From: an uncultured Eubacteriales bacterium | GTDB taxonomy: Bacteria; Bacillota; Clostridia; Oscillospirales; Oscillospiraceae | Direction: 5' to 3' | Assembly (NCBI GenBank): GCA_900550615.1 | Contig: URSX01000057.1 | Span: 1-10,954, forward strand | DNA: 10,954 bases | In this document: piece by piece, positions 1 through 5,967 of the stretch | How the letters are laid out: every line of letters begins with the position of its first letter | Numbering within the stretch: the first letter of the stretch is position 1 | Notes under the pieces: model-generated | Told to the model about the DNA's origin: nothing | Database searches by the model: none | The model's input: the letters and a program-made list of their open reading frames with translations, nothing else | Translations under genes and position numbers: made by a program

Positions 1-77
1 CATTGGGCGCAGCCGGGGTTCTCGCTATGTGTTTTATGTGGTTGGAGCAAATTGGGAGGATAGAGGCAGAGTATTGC

Positions 78-1076
78 TTACAGGAACTCGAAGGTGCCTC
101 CCAGACCCTTCTCAAGAGCGCGCTTATAGACGATACCGGCCACGGCGATATCCATGGCGCCGGTGCCGATGGGCACGCAGATAATGCGCTCATTGGCTGC
201 ATCAGTGGGCTTTCTGCCCACGGCCACATCGCCGATGGTGGCATAGATGTCTTCTTCCTTCAGCTTGCCGTCGGCCACCACATCGTGCAGCGCGCCGCGG
301 TGCATGCACTGACCCACATGGTCAACGATGATCTTATCCGCATTCAGCAGCAGAGCATCCTCGCACTCGGTGTAGGAGCCCATGGGGAAAACGATCTGGC
401 CGGGCTTGATCCACTCGTCCTTGATGTACTTGTCCTTGGACTGGGTGAAGCCCACCACCACATCGCCGATAGAGGCATCCTTAGGATCGGAGCAGACGAT
501 GATATCGCCCTTGACGGCATCCTTCATGTCCTCCTTGAACTTCTCGGCGGCGGCGGGATAGAGATCGTACACCCGCAGCTCCTTGATGTCAAAGAGCTCG
601 GCGAAGGCCAGGGTCTGCATATGGCCCTGCATACCGGCGCCATACAGACCGATGGAGATCTCCTTCTTGTTGGGGAACATATACTTGGCGGCTACGGCGG
701 CCTGGGCACCGGTGCGGAGGTTGGTAATCAGAGCACCGTCCATTACGCACTTGAACTCGCCGATGGTGGGATCGATCAGCAGGATCATGGCCGTTACATA
801 GGGCAGACCCATTTCACGGCGCTTTCCCAAAAAGCCGCCGGCCCATTTGATACCGGCAACGTCCTCCCAGCCGATGTAGGCAGGCATGGCATTCATAAAG
901 CCGTGGTAATCAGGATAAGAGGCCGTTTCGCCCAGGTCCAGGTTGACCTTGGTGGGGTTGATGGTCGTGCCCTCGCCGAAGCCGACAAAGGTCTTGTCTA
1001 CGATCTCGACGATGTCCTTCATTGTGATGAGGCTGTCAATGTCAGACTGTTTCAGAAGTAGGGTTTTGTGTTCCAT
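78..1076 (-). CDS. Ornithine cyclodeaminase / mu-crystallin family dehydrogenase
   Basis: The 332-aa product has the usual family length. Visible family marks are Lys77 in GIKWAGGF, Arg121 in NLRTGAQAAVAAKY (substrate carboxylate region), the Rossmann dinucleotide loop GLYGAGMQG (about 143-151) and GTGAMDIAVA near 304-313. The family includes ornithine cyclodeaminase, archaeal alanine dehydrogenase, opine-type imine reductases and mu-crystallin, all cytoplasmic NAD(P) enzymes acting on amino or imino acids. The segment that in true ornithine cyclodeaminases carries a catalytic Asp (GGDCPGK type) reads MGSYTECED here (232-240), so ornithine cyclisation is doubtful; another amino-acid or ketimine substrate is more likely. 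Start ATG has AAAGGAG 8 bases upstream. It lies 48 bases after the symporter gene on the same strand, so the two are probably co-transcribed, and the symporter may bring in its substrate. Family certain; substrate unknown. Confidence 0.9.
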   Translation of the reverse strand: MEHKTLLLKQSDIDSLITMKDIVEIVDKTFVGFGEGTTINPTKVNLDLGETASYPDYHGFMNAMPAYIGWEDVAGIKWAGGFLGKRREMGLPYVTAMILLIDPTIGEFKCVMDGALITNLRTGAQAAVAAKYMFPNKKEISIGLYGAGMQGHMQTLAFAELFDIKELRVYDLYPAAAEKFKEDMKDAVKGDIIVCSDPKDASIGDVVVGFTQSKDKYIKDEWIKPGQIVFPMGSYTECEDALLLNADKIIVDHVGQCMHRGALHDVVADGKLKEEDIYATIGDVAVGRKPTDAANERIICVPIGTGAMDIAVAGIVYKRALEKGLGGTFEFL

Positions 1077-1124
1077 AATGATAGCTCCTTTACTAAAAAA
1101 TAATGATTTTTTTGCAGGTAAAGC

Positions 1125-2546
1125 TTATTTTTCCAAGGCCTTTGCGGAACCCTTGGTCAGGGCGCTGACCAGGAACAGGGCTACGACAGAGGCCAGAATA
1201 CCCCAGATCACATAGGGAATCGTGGACTTCAGCAGTGTGCTGAGGATGCATCCCAGAATGCCGCAAATCATGCTGGCCCGAAGCCCCATGGTCGTGACCT
1301 TGTTCTTTTTGCGCAGGGCGTAGCCCAGATACATGGGCGCGGCAAGACCGGCGGCGGAGTAGGCGTAGGTGGTGACGAGAACGCTCAGCACATGGGGGAA
1401 GAGAATGGCCAGCACGCAGGCCACCGCCATGACCAGCACCGACAGCAGGCGGGAGAGCTTCAGCGCCTTTTGGCTGCTGGCCTCGGGATGGAGCTGCTGG
1501 TAGATGTCGTGGGTGATGTTCACCACCACAGACTGCGCGGCGGAGCTGATGGTGGACATGATCGTGGCCACGATCAGACCGGCGAACAGCGCAATGAGCC
1601 AAACGGGCAACTGGGTCAGCAGCCAGCCGGTGGCATTTTCGCCCTCGATGGTGGGATTCATGGCGCGGATGCCCATGCCCAGGAAGCAAGACCAGCCCAG
1701 GGCGATCAGCGTAACGATGCAGGTGATGGCAAGGCTTTTATTAATTTGCTTTTTTTCCTTAATAGCGCAGATACGCTGGAAATACATCTGATTGGTCATG
1801 CCGCCCGGCACGGTGGAGAATATCCACAGGAAGATGGTGGTCCAGCCCACGCTGACAAAGCCCTTGGGGAAGCCGATGATCTCCTCGGGAAGCGCCGCCT
1901 TGACCTCTGCCAGAGAGCCACCGTTTTTCGCCACAAAAACGAAGGTGACGACCATCATCAGAATCATGAAGCAGGCAAAGAAGAAGTCAGTCCAGGCCAC
2001 GGTTTTCATGCCGGCGGGCATCACGAAAAGAATACTGATAACGGCCATGGATACAATCAGTATCTCCAGAGGGATGCCGGTGATCTCACGATAGATTTTC
2101 GCAAACGCCGTCAACTGGTTAATCAGCCAGCCAAAGGGGACAAGAATGGTCAGGACAGAGGACAGTATCCGGACAAAGAGGTCGTTGTCGCAAAAACTGC
2201 CCAGCATATCGGGAATGGTTTCAAATTCGTTTGCGCGGATCCAGTTGCCGATCAGCATAAAAATCAGAAACGGTAGCACCGCAAAGAATGAATAAATCAG
2301 CATCGCCAAGCCGTTGTTATAGGCGTTGCCTACCTGGCCGACCAGCACGCCGCCGCCCATGGCGCTGGCGAACTGGGTGCCGATTACGACAAACAGCGGC
2401 AAACTGCGTCCGCCGATATTCCAGTCGTCGGTTGCGTCACCCGTTGAGGTTTTTTTGCCTCTGCGGCTGACAACCAGCGACAGAATAAAGCTCGCCGCGA
2501 GGATCGCTAAGGTTGCCAAAACAGTAGTCAGTGCTTTTGGAGTCAT
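1125..2546 (-). CDS. Sodium:solute symporter (SSS/SLC5 family)
   Basis: The 473-aa product is an integral membrane protein with about 12-13 hydrophobic segments, starting with residues 5-27. Family marks include the GG-rich second segment (GTQFASAMGGGVLVGQVGNAY, split around 56-76), the QMYFQRICAIKE loop (253-264), which matches the conserved QR-aa-K signature, and STISSAAQSVVVNITHDIY (331-349), where Na+-site serines and the DIY end are typical. SSS proteins use the sodium gradient to import amino acids, sugars, pantothenate or carboxylates. The sequence does not tell which; the neighbouring OCD-family enzyme suggests an amino acid or related organic acid. ATG start is supported by AAAGGG 8 bases upstream. 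It is the first gene of its operon, read from the promoter at 2616-2644, and is divergent from a GntR regulator. Confidence 0.92.
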   Translation of the reverse strand: MTPKALTTVLATLAILAASFILSLVVSRRGKKTSTGDATDDWNIGGRSLPLFVVIGTQFASAMGGGVLVGQVGNAYNNGLAMLIYSFFAVLPFLIFMLIGNWIRANEFETIPDMLGSFCDNDLFVRILSSVLTILVPFGWLINQLTAFAKIYREITGIPLEILIVSMAVISILFVMPAGMKTVAWTDFFFACFMILMMVVTFVFVAKNGGSLAEVKAALPEEIIGFPKGFVSVGWTTIFLWIFSTVPGGMTNQMYFQRICAIKEKKQINKSLAITCIVTLIALGWSCFLGMGIRAMNPTIEGENATGWLLTQLPVWLIALFAGLIVATIMSTISSAAQSVVVNITHDIYQQLHPEASSQKALKLSRLLSVLVMAVACVLAILFPHVLSVLVTTYAYSAAGLAAPMYLGYALRKKNKVTTMGLRASMICGILGCILSTLLKSTIPYVIWGILASVVALFLVSALTKGSAKALEK

Positions 2547-2586
2547 GATCTCATCCCTTTCGTTTTTTGTTGGATACTGTCTACAT

Positions 2587-2605
2587 ATCGCGCATCATGC
2601 ACGAT
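2587..2605. promoter_or_regulatory. 19-bp near-perfect palindrome, candidate operator
   Basis: The plus strand reads ATCGCGCATCATGCACGAT, centred on C2596; eight of nine base pairs are complementary across the axis. It starts just downstream of the minus-strand -10 (2616-2621) and so covers the predicted start of the symporter transcript. That is a classic repressor position. The divergent GntR regulator is the natural candidate binder, but this is inference; the motif does not obviously match one published GntR consensus. Confidence 0.55.
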
Positions 2606-2615
2606 TTATATTTTC

Positions 2616-2644
2616 ATCATAGCGTACCAAGTGGCCTTTGTCAA
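2616..2644 (-). promoter_or_regulatory. Sigma-A promoter of symporter-dehydrogenase operon
   Basis: On the minus strand TTGACA (2644-2639), a 17-bp spacer and TATGAT (2621-2616). This is a perfect -35 and a -10 with one mismatch. Transcription would begin near 2609, giving a leader of about 62 nt before the symporter ATG. Confidence 0.8.
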
Positions 2645-2661
2645 GGGAAAATTTTCCTTTG
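2642..2661. promoter_or_regulatory. 20-bp palindrome overlapping the -35, second candidate operator
   Basis: CAAGGGAAAATTTTCCTTTG is self-complementary except for one pair. It overlaps the -35 box of the minus-strand promoter and ends 16 bases before the -35 of the plus-strand promoter, so one bound protein could affect both directions. Its core differs from the palindrome at 2587-2605, so two different regulators, or chance AT-rich symmetry in the core, remain possible. Confidence 0.45.
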
Positions 2662-2677
2662 CTGTTTATTCTCTAAA

Positions 2678-2706
2678 TTGACAAAAAAACGACCATCGAT
2701 TATAAT
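2678..2706 (+). promoter_or_regulatory. Full-consensus promoter upstream of GntR regulator
   Basis: TTGACA (2678-2683), 17-bp spacer, TATAAT (2701-2706): all twelve consensus bases are present. The start would fall near 2713, leaving a leader of about 217 nt before the regulator ATG. Such a strong promoter is unusual for a regulator gene and hints that the leader RNA itself has a role or attenuates expression. Confidence 0.8.
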
Positions 2707-2712
2707 GAGAAT

Positions 2713-2929
2713 GCCCATAAAACAGCGGGATTACAAGGGAATGGGCGTGGGCGGCAGACCGGGAGAGGAAGCGGGCTGCAATGCTCAAAACAATGGCTTT
2801 GGAGCTTTTGGGGAGTGCCCCAAAAGGCCGAGGAGCGGGCAAATGGATTTTTCGGGACGCCGAGCCTATACTTTCAGAGAAATTCCTGCTTAGAGGCAAC
2901 TCTCTGCAGCCGGAAAGGAATTACCCAAT
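2713..2929 (+). promoter_or_regulatory. Long structured 5' leader of the GntR gene, possible cis-regulatory RNA
   Basis: The region between promoter and ATG has several helices visible by eye. An 8-bp helix with one G-U pair joins ATGCCCAT (2712-2719) to ATGGGCGT about 22 nt later. A perfect 9-bp stem joins CTTTTGGGG (2805-2813) to CCCCAAAAG (2818-2826) around a 4-nt loop, and a final hairpin contains the Shine-Dalgarno. A 60-codon reading frame (ATG at 2714, stop at 2891) crosses it, but it has no ribosome site and no recognisable domain. I compared it by eye with glycine, lysine, THF and T-box cores and saw no convincing match. It could be an unclassified riboswitch-like leader, a small RNA, or just untranslated DNA. 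Confidence 0.4.
2881..2922 (+). promoter_or_regulatory. Hairpin sequestering the GntR Shine-Dalgarno
   Basis: AATTCCT (2881-2887) is exactly complementary to AGGAATT (2916-2922), which contains the AAGGA ribosome site of the regulator. Inside lies a smaller stem, AGAG/CTCT (2892-2895 with 2900-2903), capped by a GCAA tetraloop (GNRA type) with a further GC/GC closure. Folding would block initiation at ATG 2930, a plausible translational switch. Confidence 0.5.
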
Positions 2930-3574
2930 ATGGCAGTTTTGACAATTCGTCAGCAGCTATACCGGACCCTGAAGCAACGCATTCTCGATGGGGTATACCC
3001 TCCGGGAGCGCACCTGAATATCGACATCATTGCCAAGGAGCAGGGGGTAAGCAATTCTCCGCTCCGGGAGGCTATGACCCTTTTGGTAAAGGACCGGCTG
3101 GTGGAAAACCGCCCAAACGCGGGGATGTATGTGATTGAGATCACGCCGCAGCTTTACCGGGAGCTGGTGGACACCATCAACATCTGGATCGAGGGCGCTT
3201 ACCGTCTCTGCCTGAAATACGGGAAAACCGAATGTCTTTTGGCTCTGATGGAGGAGCGGCTCCGGGCACTAAAAAAGGTCATTCGCCGCGGGACAGACAG
3301 AGAGAGGATCTTTGCAATCCTGGATTTTCAGCGGTGCTTTGTCACGGCCACCGAAAATACGGTGTTTATCTCCTCCTTCGGCAGCGAATTTGACAGGCTG
3401 TGTCTGGCCTACTACTATAACCATCTTGGCCGCGAGATCGACTGGGATATAAATGTGCAGCGCGCCGCTACGATTATTGACGCAGTGAAAAGCGGCCTGG
3501 TGGATACCGTAAGTGACATGATTTGGACCTGGTCGGTTCCCCATTTTGAGGCGAATCAAATACCGAAAGAATAA
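2930..3574 (+). CDS. GntR-family transcriptional regulator
   Basis: The 214-aa product starts with a winged helix typical of GntR proteins: IRQQLYRTLKQRILDGVYPPGAHL (about 6-29), then IAKEQGVSNSPLREAMTLLVKDRLV (about 34-58) with the recognition-helix signature SNSPLREA. The helical C-terminal part (about 75-214) fits the FadR/FCD effector-binding group in size, but its metal-binding residues are not clearly recognisable, so the ligand is open. Its position, divergent from the symporter/OCD operon across a spacer with palindromes, suggests it represses or activates that operon in response to the imported compound. ATG has AAGGA 10 bases upstream, inside a hairpin. Confidence 0.88.
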   Translation: MAVLTIRQQLYRTLKQRILDGVYPPGAHLNIDIIAKEQGVSNSPLREAMTLLVKDRLVENRPNAGMYVIEITPQLYRELVDTINIWIEGAYRLCLKYGKTECLLALMEERLRALKKVIRRGTDRERIFAILDFQRCFVTATENTVFISSFGSEFDRLCLAYYYNHLGREIDWDINVQRAATIIDAVKSGLVDTVSDMIWTWSVPHFEANQIPKE

Positions 3575-3639
3575 ACGACTGGCTCTTACTGCCTGGCGGG
3601 GTCAGCGTCCGCGAGCGCACGAAATTCTATCGCCCTCTC

Positions 3640-3706
3640 TTGCAAAATGGGCAGAAGCGCGGTATAACAAAAGCGGAATGACAAACATGGCTATACATAT
3701 TATATA
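3640..3706 (+). promoter_or_regulatory. Two candidate tandem promoters
   Basis: First: TTGCAA (3640-3645), 17-bp spacer, TATAAC (3663-3668). Second: ATGACA (3678-3683), 17-bp spacer, TATATA (3701-3706). Each has five or fewer matches per box, so individually they are moderate. They would transcribe the short ORF and the terminator that follows. Confidence 0.4.
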
Positions 3707-3731
3707 TAGATACATTCGGAAAGGACGGCTC

Positions 3732-3803
3732 ATGCCGCATGCAAAGAGCTTTCCGATGCAGGCGGTGCCGATGTGTGACACCGAGCGGAAACTATTTAAA
3801 TAA
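3732..3803 (+). CDS. Short ORF, 23 codons, possible truncated FeoA-like or leader peptide
   Basis: ATG preceded by AAAGGA at a 6-base distance encodes MPHAKSFPMQAVPMCDTERK followed by LFK and a stop. It is directly followed by a terminator. I do not recognise it firmly. The FP-x-x-A-x-P pattern faintly recalls the start of small FeoA-type iron-transport proteins, which would fit the metal-box-like palindromes downstream, but this is a weak guess. It may equally be a chance ORF. Confidence 0.25.
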   Translation: MPHAKSFPMQAVPMCDTERKLFK

Positions 3804-3804
3804 G

Positions 3805-3834
3805 CGGAAAGGCCGCAGAGATGCGGCTTTTCCG
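3805..3834 (+). terminator. Intrinsic terminator-like hairpin
   Basis: CGGAAAGGCCGCA (3805-3817) pairs with TGCGGCTTTTCCG (3822-3834) around a GAGA tetraloop, with a single G-U pair. The GC core is preceded by an A run and followed by TTTT, as in rho-independent terminators; it could also act on the opposite strand. It would end transcripts from the candidate promoters at 3640-3706 and possibly the GntR mRNA. Confidence 0.65.
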
Positions 3835-3845
3835 AGACGCATAAG

Positions 3846-3859
3846 TTAGTTACTTCTAA
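3846..3859. promoter_or_regulatory. Degenerate TTAG-type palindrome (box 1)
   Basis: TTAGTTACTTCTAA has the same half-site layout as box 2 (TTAG..CTAA), with one broken pair. The two centres lie 35 bp apart. Such paired TTAG/CTAA boxes resemble DtxR/IdeR-like metal-regulator sites; the assignment is inference. Confidence 0.4.
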
Positions 3860-3880
3860 CCGGCGGGCCAAATTCACTGA

Positions 3881-3894
3881 TTAGATAAATCTAA
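3881..3894. promoter_or_regulatory. Perfect TTAGAT-AA-ATCTAA palindrome (box 2)
   Basis: A 14-bp perfect inverted repeat that ends 6 bases before the GAAGG ribosome site of the methyltransferase stub at 3914. This is an operator position. Its sequence resembles DtxR-family iron/manganese boxes of Firmicutes. No such regulator is encoded in the window. Confidence 0.5.
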
Positions 3895-3913
3895 CAGAGA
3901 GAAGGTGATAGCG

Positions 3914-3976
3914 ATGCAAGAACCCAAAAGCTTCTGGGACAGAAATGTCAGTCGGCATCCATCTGGAGCCTGCTGA
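3914..3976 (+). pseudogene. 5' stub of a possible SAM-dependent methyltransferase
   Basis: A GAAGG ribosome site 8 bases before ATG introduces MQEPKSFWDRNVSRHPSGAC and then TGA. The KSFWDRN start is typical of the N-terminus of small class I SAM methyltransferases (FWDK/RxAxxYD). After SRH, the +2 frame continues with SIWSLLIPAIEQLEGG and stops at 4028-4030, which looks like the frameshifted continuation. No SAM-binding motif (GxGxG) follows, so the body of the gene is missing. The intact ribosome site and operator suggest recent loss. A genuine 20-residue peptide is the alternative. Confidence 0.35.
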
Positions 3977-4014
3977 TCCCCGCTATCGAGCAGTTGGAGG
4001 GCGGGAGTAATGTT

Positions 4015-4068
4015 AAAGGCGAGGTTTGAACCTTCTTTTAGGAATTCAAGCCCCGCCTTTACGGGGTT
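4015..4068 (-). terminator. Hairpin region at the 3' end of the right-hand operon
   Basis: AAAGGCGAGGTTTGAA (4015-4030) and TTCAAGCCCCGCCTTT (4045-4060) form a 16-position inverted repeat with two imperfect pairs and a 14-nt loop. An overlapping alternative stem joins CCCCG (4051-4055) to CGGGG (4062-4066). It starts 36 bases beyond the stop codon of the class V gene, the right place for an operon terminator. No long T run follows on either strand, so its strength is uncertain. Confidence 0.45.
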
Positions 4069-4104
4069 ACAATGCTTTCATGCTGTGCTTCTTGGAAATC
4101 TGGT

Positions 4105-5292
4105 TCAGCAGGCACCACGGAGGATGTCATCGGACACACCTTCCAGCTGAGAGCGGTCAAGATTCCGCAGTGCGGTGAGCAGAACTTCGATATCCTCCAT
4201 CGTGTTGAAGTACCCGGGACTGACGCGCACCGTACCGGCATACTTGTTGCTGCCCAGGTGCTGATGGATTAGGGCGGCGCAGTGGTGTCCTGCCCGGACG
4301 GCGATATCGTATTTGTTGTCCAGGATGGCGGCCACTTCAATGGCCTTGAAACCTCTGACGCCAAAGGATACCACACCGGCCTGGTTTTGAAGTCCGCCGG
4401 GAGCACAATAAAGTTCTACACCGCCGATCTTTCCTGCCTCTTCGATGAAGTGGGCGGCCATGGCACGCTCATGCTCCAGTGGCTTGATGGAGGGCAGCCA
4501 CTTCAGTGCCGCTTCCAAACCAGCGATGGCCACGGTATCCTTGCTGCCGGCCTCCATACTGCCAGGCAGGGATGTGGGCATAGAAAGGTCCTCGGACTTG
4601 GTTCCTGTGCCACCAGCCAGCGTCACCTGCAGCTTAGCTGAATTTTTGATAAGGAAACCTGCGATACCGAAAGGCCCATAGAGCGTTTTATGTCCGGCAA
4701 AGCAGATGGCATCGGCCATCGTTTGGGCAAAAGGCAGGCGAATCAGGCCCACTGCCTGGGAGCCGTCCAGCAGGTTAAAAGCACCGTATCGGCGGGCCAG
4801 GCGGAAGATCTCCCGGTGGGGCAGGATATAACCCGTTACATTGGATACCGCTGTTACCGCCACGAAAGAGGGGGGATTCTCCTCAAACATGGCCGCCGTC
4901 TTAGCAAGGTCGATGGACAGATCTTCTGCCAGCGGCAGCTCCAGCACCTGAAAACCGATTTTTTTGCTCAGCACATGCAGCGGCCGCAGCACGCTGTTGT
5001 GCTCATAAGGCGAGACATAGGCGATGGAGTTCTCTGTCCAGGCCTGACCGTAAATGATCTGGTTCAGTGCGATAGTCACCGATGGGGTGAGCACCACCTG
5101 TGCCTGTTCCCGGGCATCCATGAGGCTGATAAGCCCGGTGCGAACATTTTTGATCATCTGGTCGGCGGCACGGGCAGCGGCGTAGGCACCGCGACCTGCA
5201 TTCACTGCACCGGTACGGGCAAAGATGTCCATGGCCTGATAGACCACTTCCGGCTTAGGGAAAGTGGTTGCTCCGTTGTCAAGATAGATCAC
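4105..5292 (-). CDS. Cysteine desulfurase-like class V aminotransferase
   Basis: The 395-aa PLP enzyme starts MIYLDNGATTFPKPEVV, the classic N-terminus of the NifS/SufS group. The Schiff-base lysine is Lys202 in CFAGHKTLYGPFG. The persulfide-forming cysteine is Cys338 in AVRAGHHCAALIHQHLG, followed by GTVRVSPGYFNT. It resembles the stand-alone 'cysteine desulfurase family' enzymes of Clostridia rather than housekeeping IscS, and no scaffold gene (IscU, SufU) is adjacent. Expected chemistry is removal of sulfur or selenium from a cysteine-like substrate, giving alanine plus a protein persulfide. The start is GTG, with AGAAAG about 10 bases upstream; the reading frame and N-terminal motif fix it. 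It is the last gene of the five-gene operon, 24 bases after the AhpD-like gene. Family certain, physiological substrate unknown. Confidence 0.88.
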   Translation of the reverse strand: MIYLDNGATTFPKPEVVYQAMDIFARTGAVNAGRGAYAAARAADQMIKNVRTGLISLMDAREQAQVVLTPSVTIALNQIIYGQAWTENSIAYVSPYEHNSVLRPLHVLSKKIGFQVLELPLAEDLSIDLAKTAAMFEENPPSFVAVTAVSNVTGYILPHREIFRLARRYGAFNLLDGSQAVGLIRLPFAQTMADAICFAGHKTLYGPFGIAGFLIKNSAKLQVTLAGGTGTKSEDLSMPTSLPGSMEAGSKDTVAIAGLEAALKWLPSIKPLEHERAMAAHFIEEAGKIGGVELYCAPGGLQNQAGVVSFGVRGFKAIEVAAILDNKYDIAVRAGHHCAALIHQHLGSNKYAGTVRVSPGYFNTMEDIEVLLTALRNLDRSQLEGVSDDILRGAC

Positions 5293-5316
5293 ACAAACAC
5301 TTCTTTCTGGGGTGTA

Positions 5317-5922
5317 TTAATCAAAGTTGCGATTGTGGGAAAAATGGCCAGAGTTAGCAACCGGGGCAATAGTGCTTACCCAGCGATTCGTGTAGTTGAA
5401 GAAACCAGCCACAAAAGCAGCCTCCAGAATCTCATGGTCATTTAAACCAACTTCACGCAGCTTCTCAACCTGTACGGCATCGATCTCACGGGGGTTGGCA
5501 GTAACAAACCATGCGTACTCGCACAATGCATAATCAACATCGGAGAGCAAACCTTTGCAGGAACGGTAATTATAAGACAGCTTGTCCACCAGTTCAGCAT
5601 TCTTCCACATACCACGCAGGTTATCGCCGTGGGTGGTCAGACAATAAGAGCAGCAGTTGTAGCTGGACACCACGACGCCGATCATTTCTTTCTGGGCATC
5701 GGTGAGCCAACAACTATCATTGAAAAGAGAGCCCTTGAAGTTCAAAAATCCGATGTACTGCTTGGCGTTCAGAGGCAACACCTTGAAAAGGTTGTTGATG
5801 AACCCCCAGTTTTTTTCCATCACTTCTACATTTTTTGCAAATACAGCGTATTCCTCATCGGTCATTTCCGCACGGTCGGGTTTTTGCAGGCGAGAAAGCT
5901 GTTCATTAAATTCCAGTGCCAT
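5317..5922 (-). CDS. AhpD-like / carboxymuconolactone decarboxylase family protein
   Basis: The 201-aa helical protein carries KEMIGVVVSSYNCCSYCLTTHGDNLR. Glu79, Cys91, Cys94 and His98 have exactly the spacing of Glu118/Cys130/Cys133/His137 in mycobacterial AhpD, so a redox-active CxxC with its proton relay is intact. Members of this 'peroxidase-related' group act as thiol-dependent peroxidases or disulfide reductants; many are uncharacterised. An extra cysteine (Cys90) adjoins the motif and Cys71 lies nearby. ATG has AAGGAG 9 bases upstream. The gene is by eye less GC-rich than its operon neighbours, suggesting a different history. Its location between a hydrolase and a desulfurase-like enzyme suggests a role in thiol or persulfide handling or in protection of oxygen-sensitive partners. 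Confidence 0.87.
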   Translation of the reverse strand: MALEFNEQLSRLQKPDRAEMTDEEYAVFAKNVEVMEKNWGFINNLFKVLPLNAKQYIGFLNFKGSLFNDSCWLTDAQKEMIGVVVSSYNCCSYCLTTHGDNLRGMWKNAELVDKLSYNYRSCKGLLSDVDYALCEYAWFVTANPREIDAVQVEKLREVGLNDHEILEAAFVAGFFNYTNRWVSTIAPVANSGHFSHNRNFD

Positions 5923-5967
5923 GATTCTTTACTCCTTTACACTTTTTTTAAATATTAGACTTCAGGT

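Larger units (their letters stand above)
3575..4104. other. Gene-poor 530-bp region, likely remnant of a lost locus
   Basis: No complete gene of normal size lies here. The stretch contains candidate promoters, a very short ORF, an intrinsic terminator, two related TTAG palindromes, a good ribosome site leading into a stub resembling a methyltransferase, and a hairpin next to the end of the right-hand operon. The mix of intact signals and broken coding DNA suggests deletion rather than an ordinary spacer. No transposase or flanking repeats were seen. Confidence 0.55.

Noticed and set aside
3..1061. 352-codon plus-strand open frame
   Set aside because: Antisense to the OCD-family gene; composition is that of a codon-bias shadow.
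2666..2899. 77-codon minus-strand frame in the regulatory spacer
   Set aside because: It spans the plus-strand promoter and leader, lacks a ribosome site and resembles no known protein.
2713..2929. Glycine riboswitch, because of GGGAGAG near 2760 and GCCGAGGAGCGGGCAAA near 2827
   Set aside because: The later conserved segments (CTCTCAGG...AAAGGAC) are missing, and the spacing does not fit a tandem or single aptamer.
4015..4060. Terminal inverted repeats of a small mobile element
   Set aside because: Only one hairpin-like repeat pair 14 bases apart, with no transposase, target duplication or second copy.
4690..5445. 251-codon plus-strand open frame
   Set aside because: Antisense to the class V and AhpD-like genes and crosses their boundary; no family resemblance.
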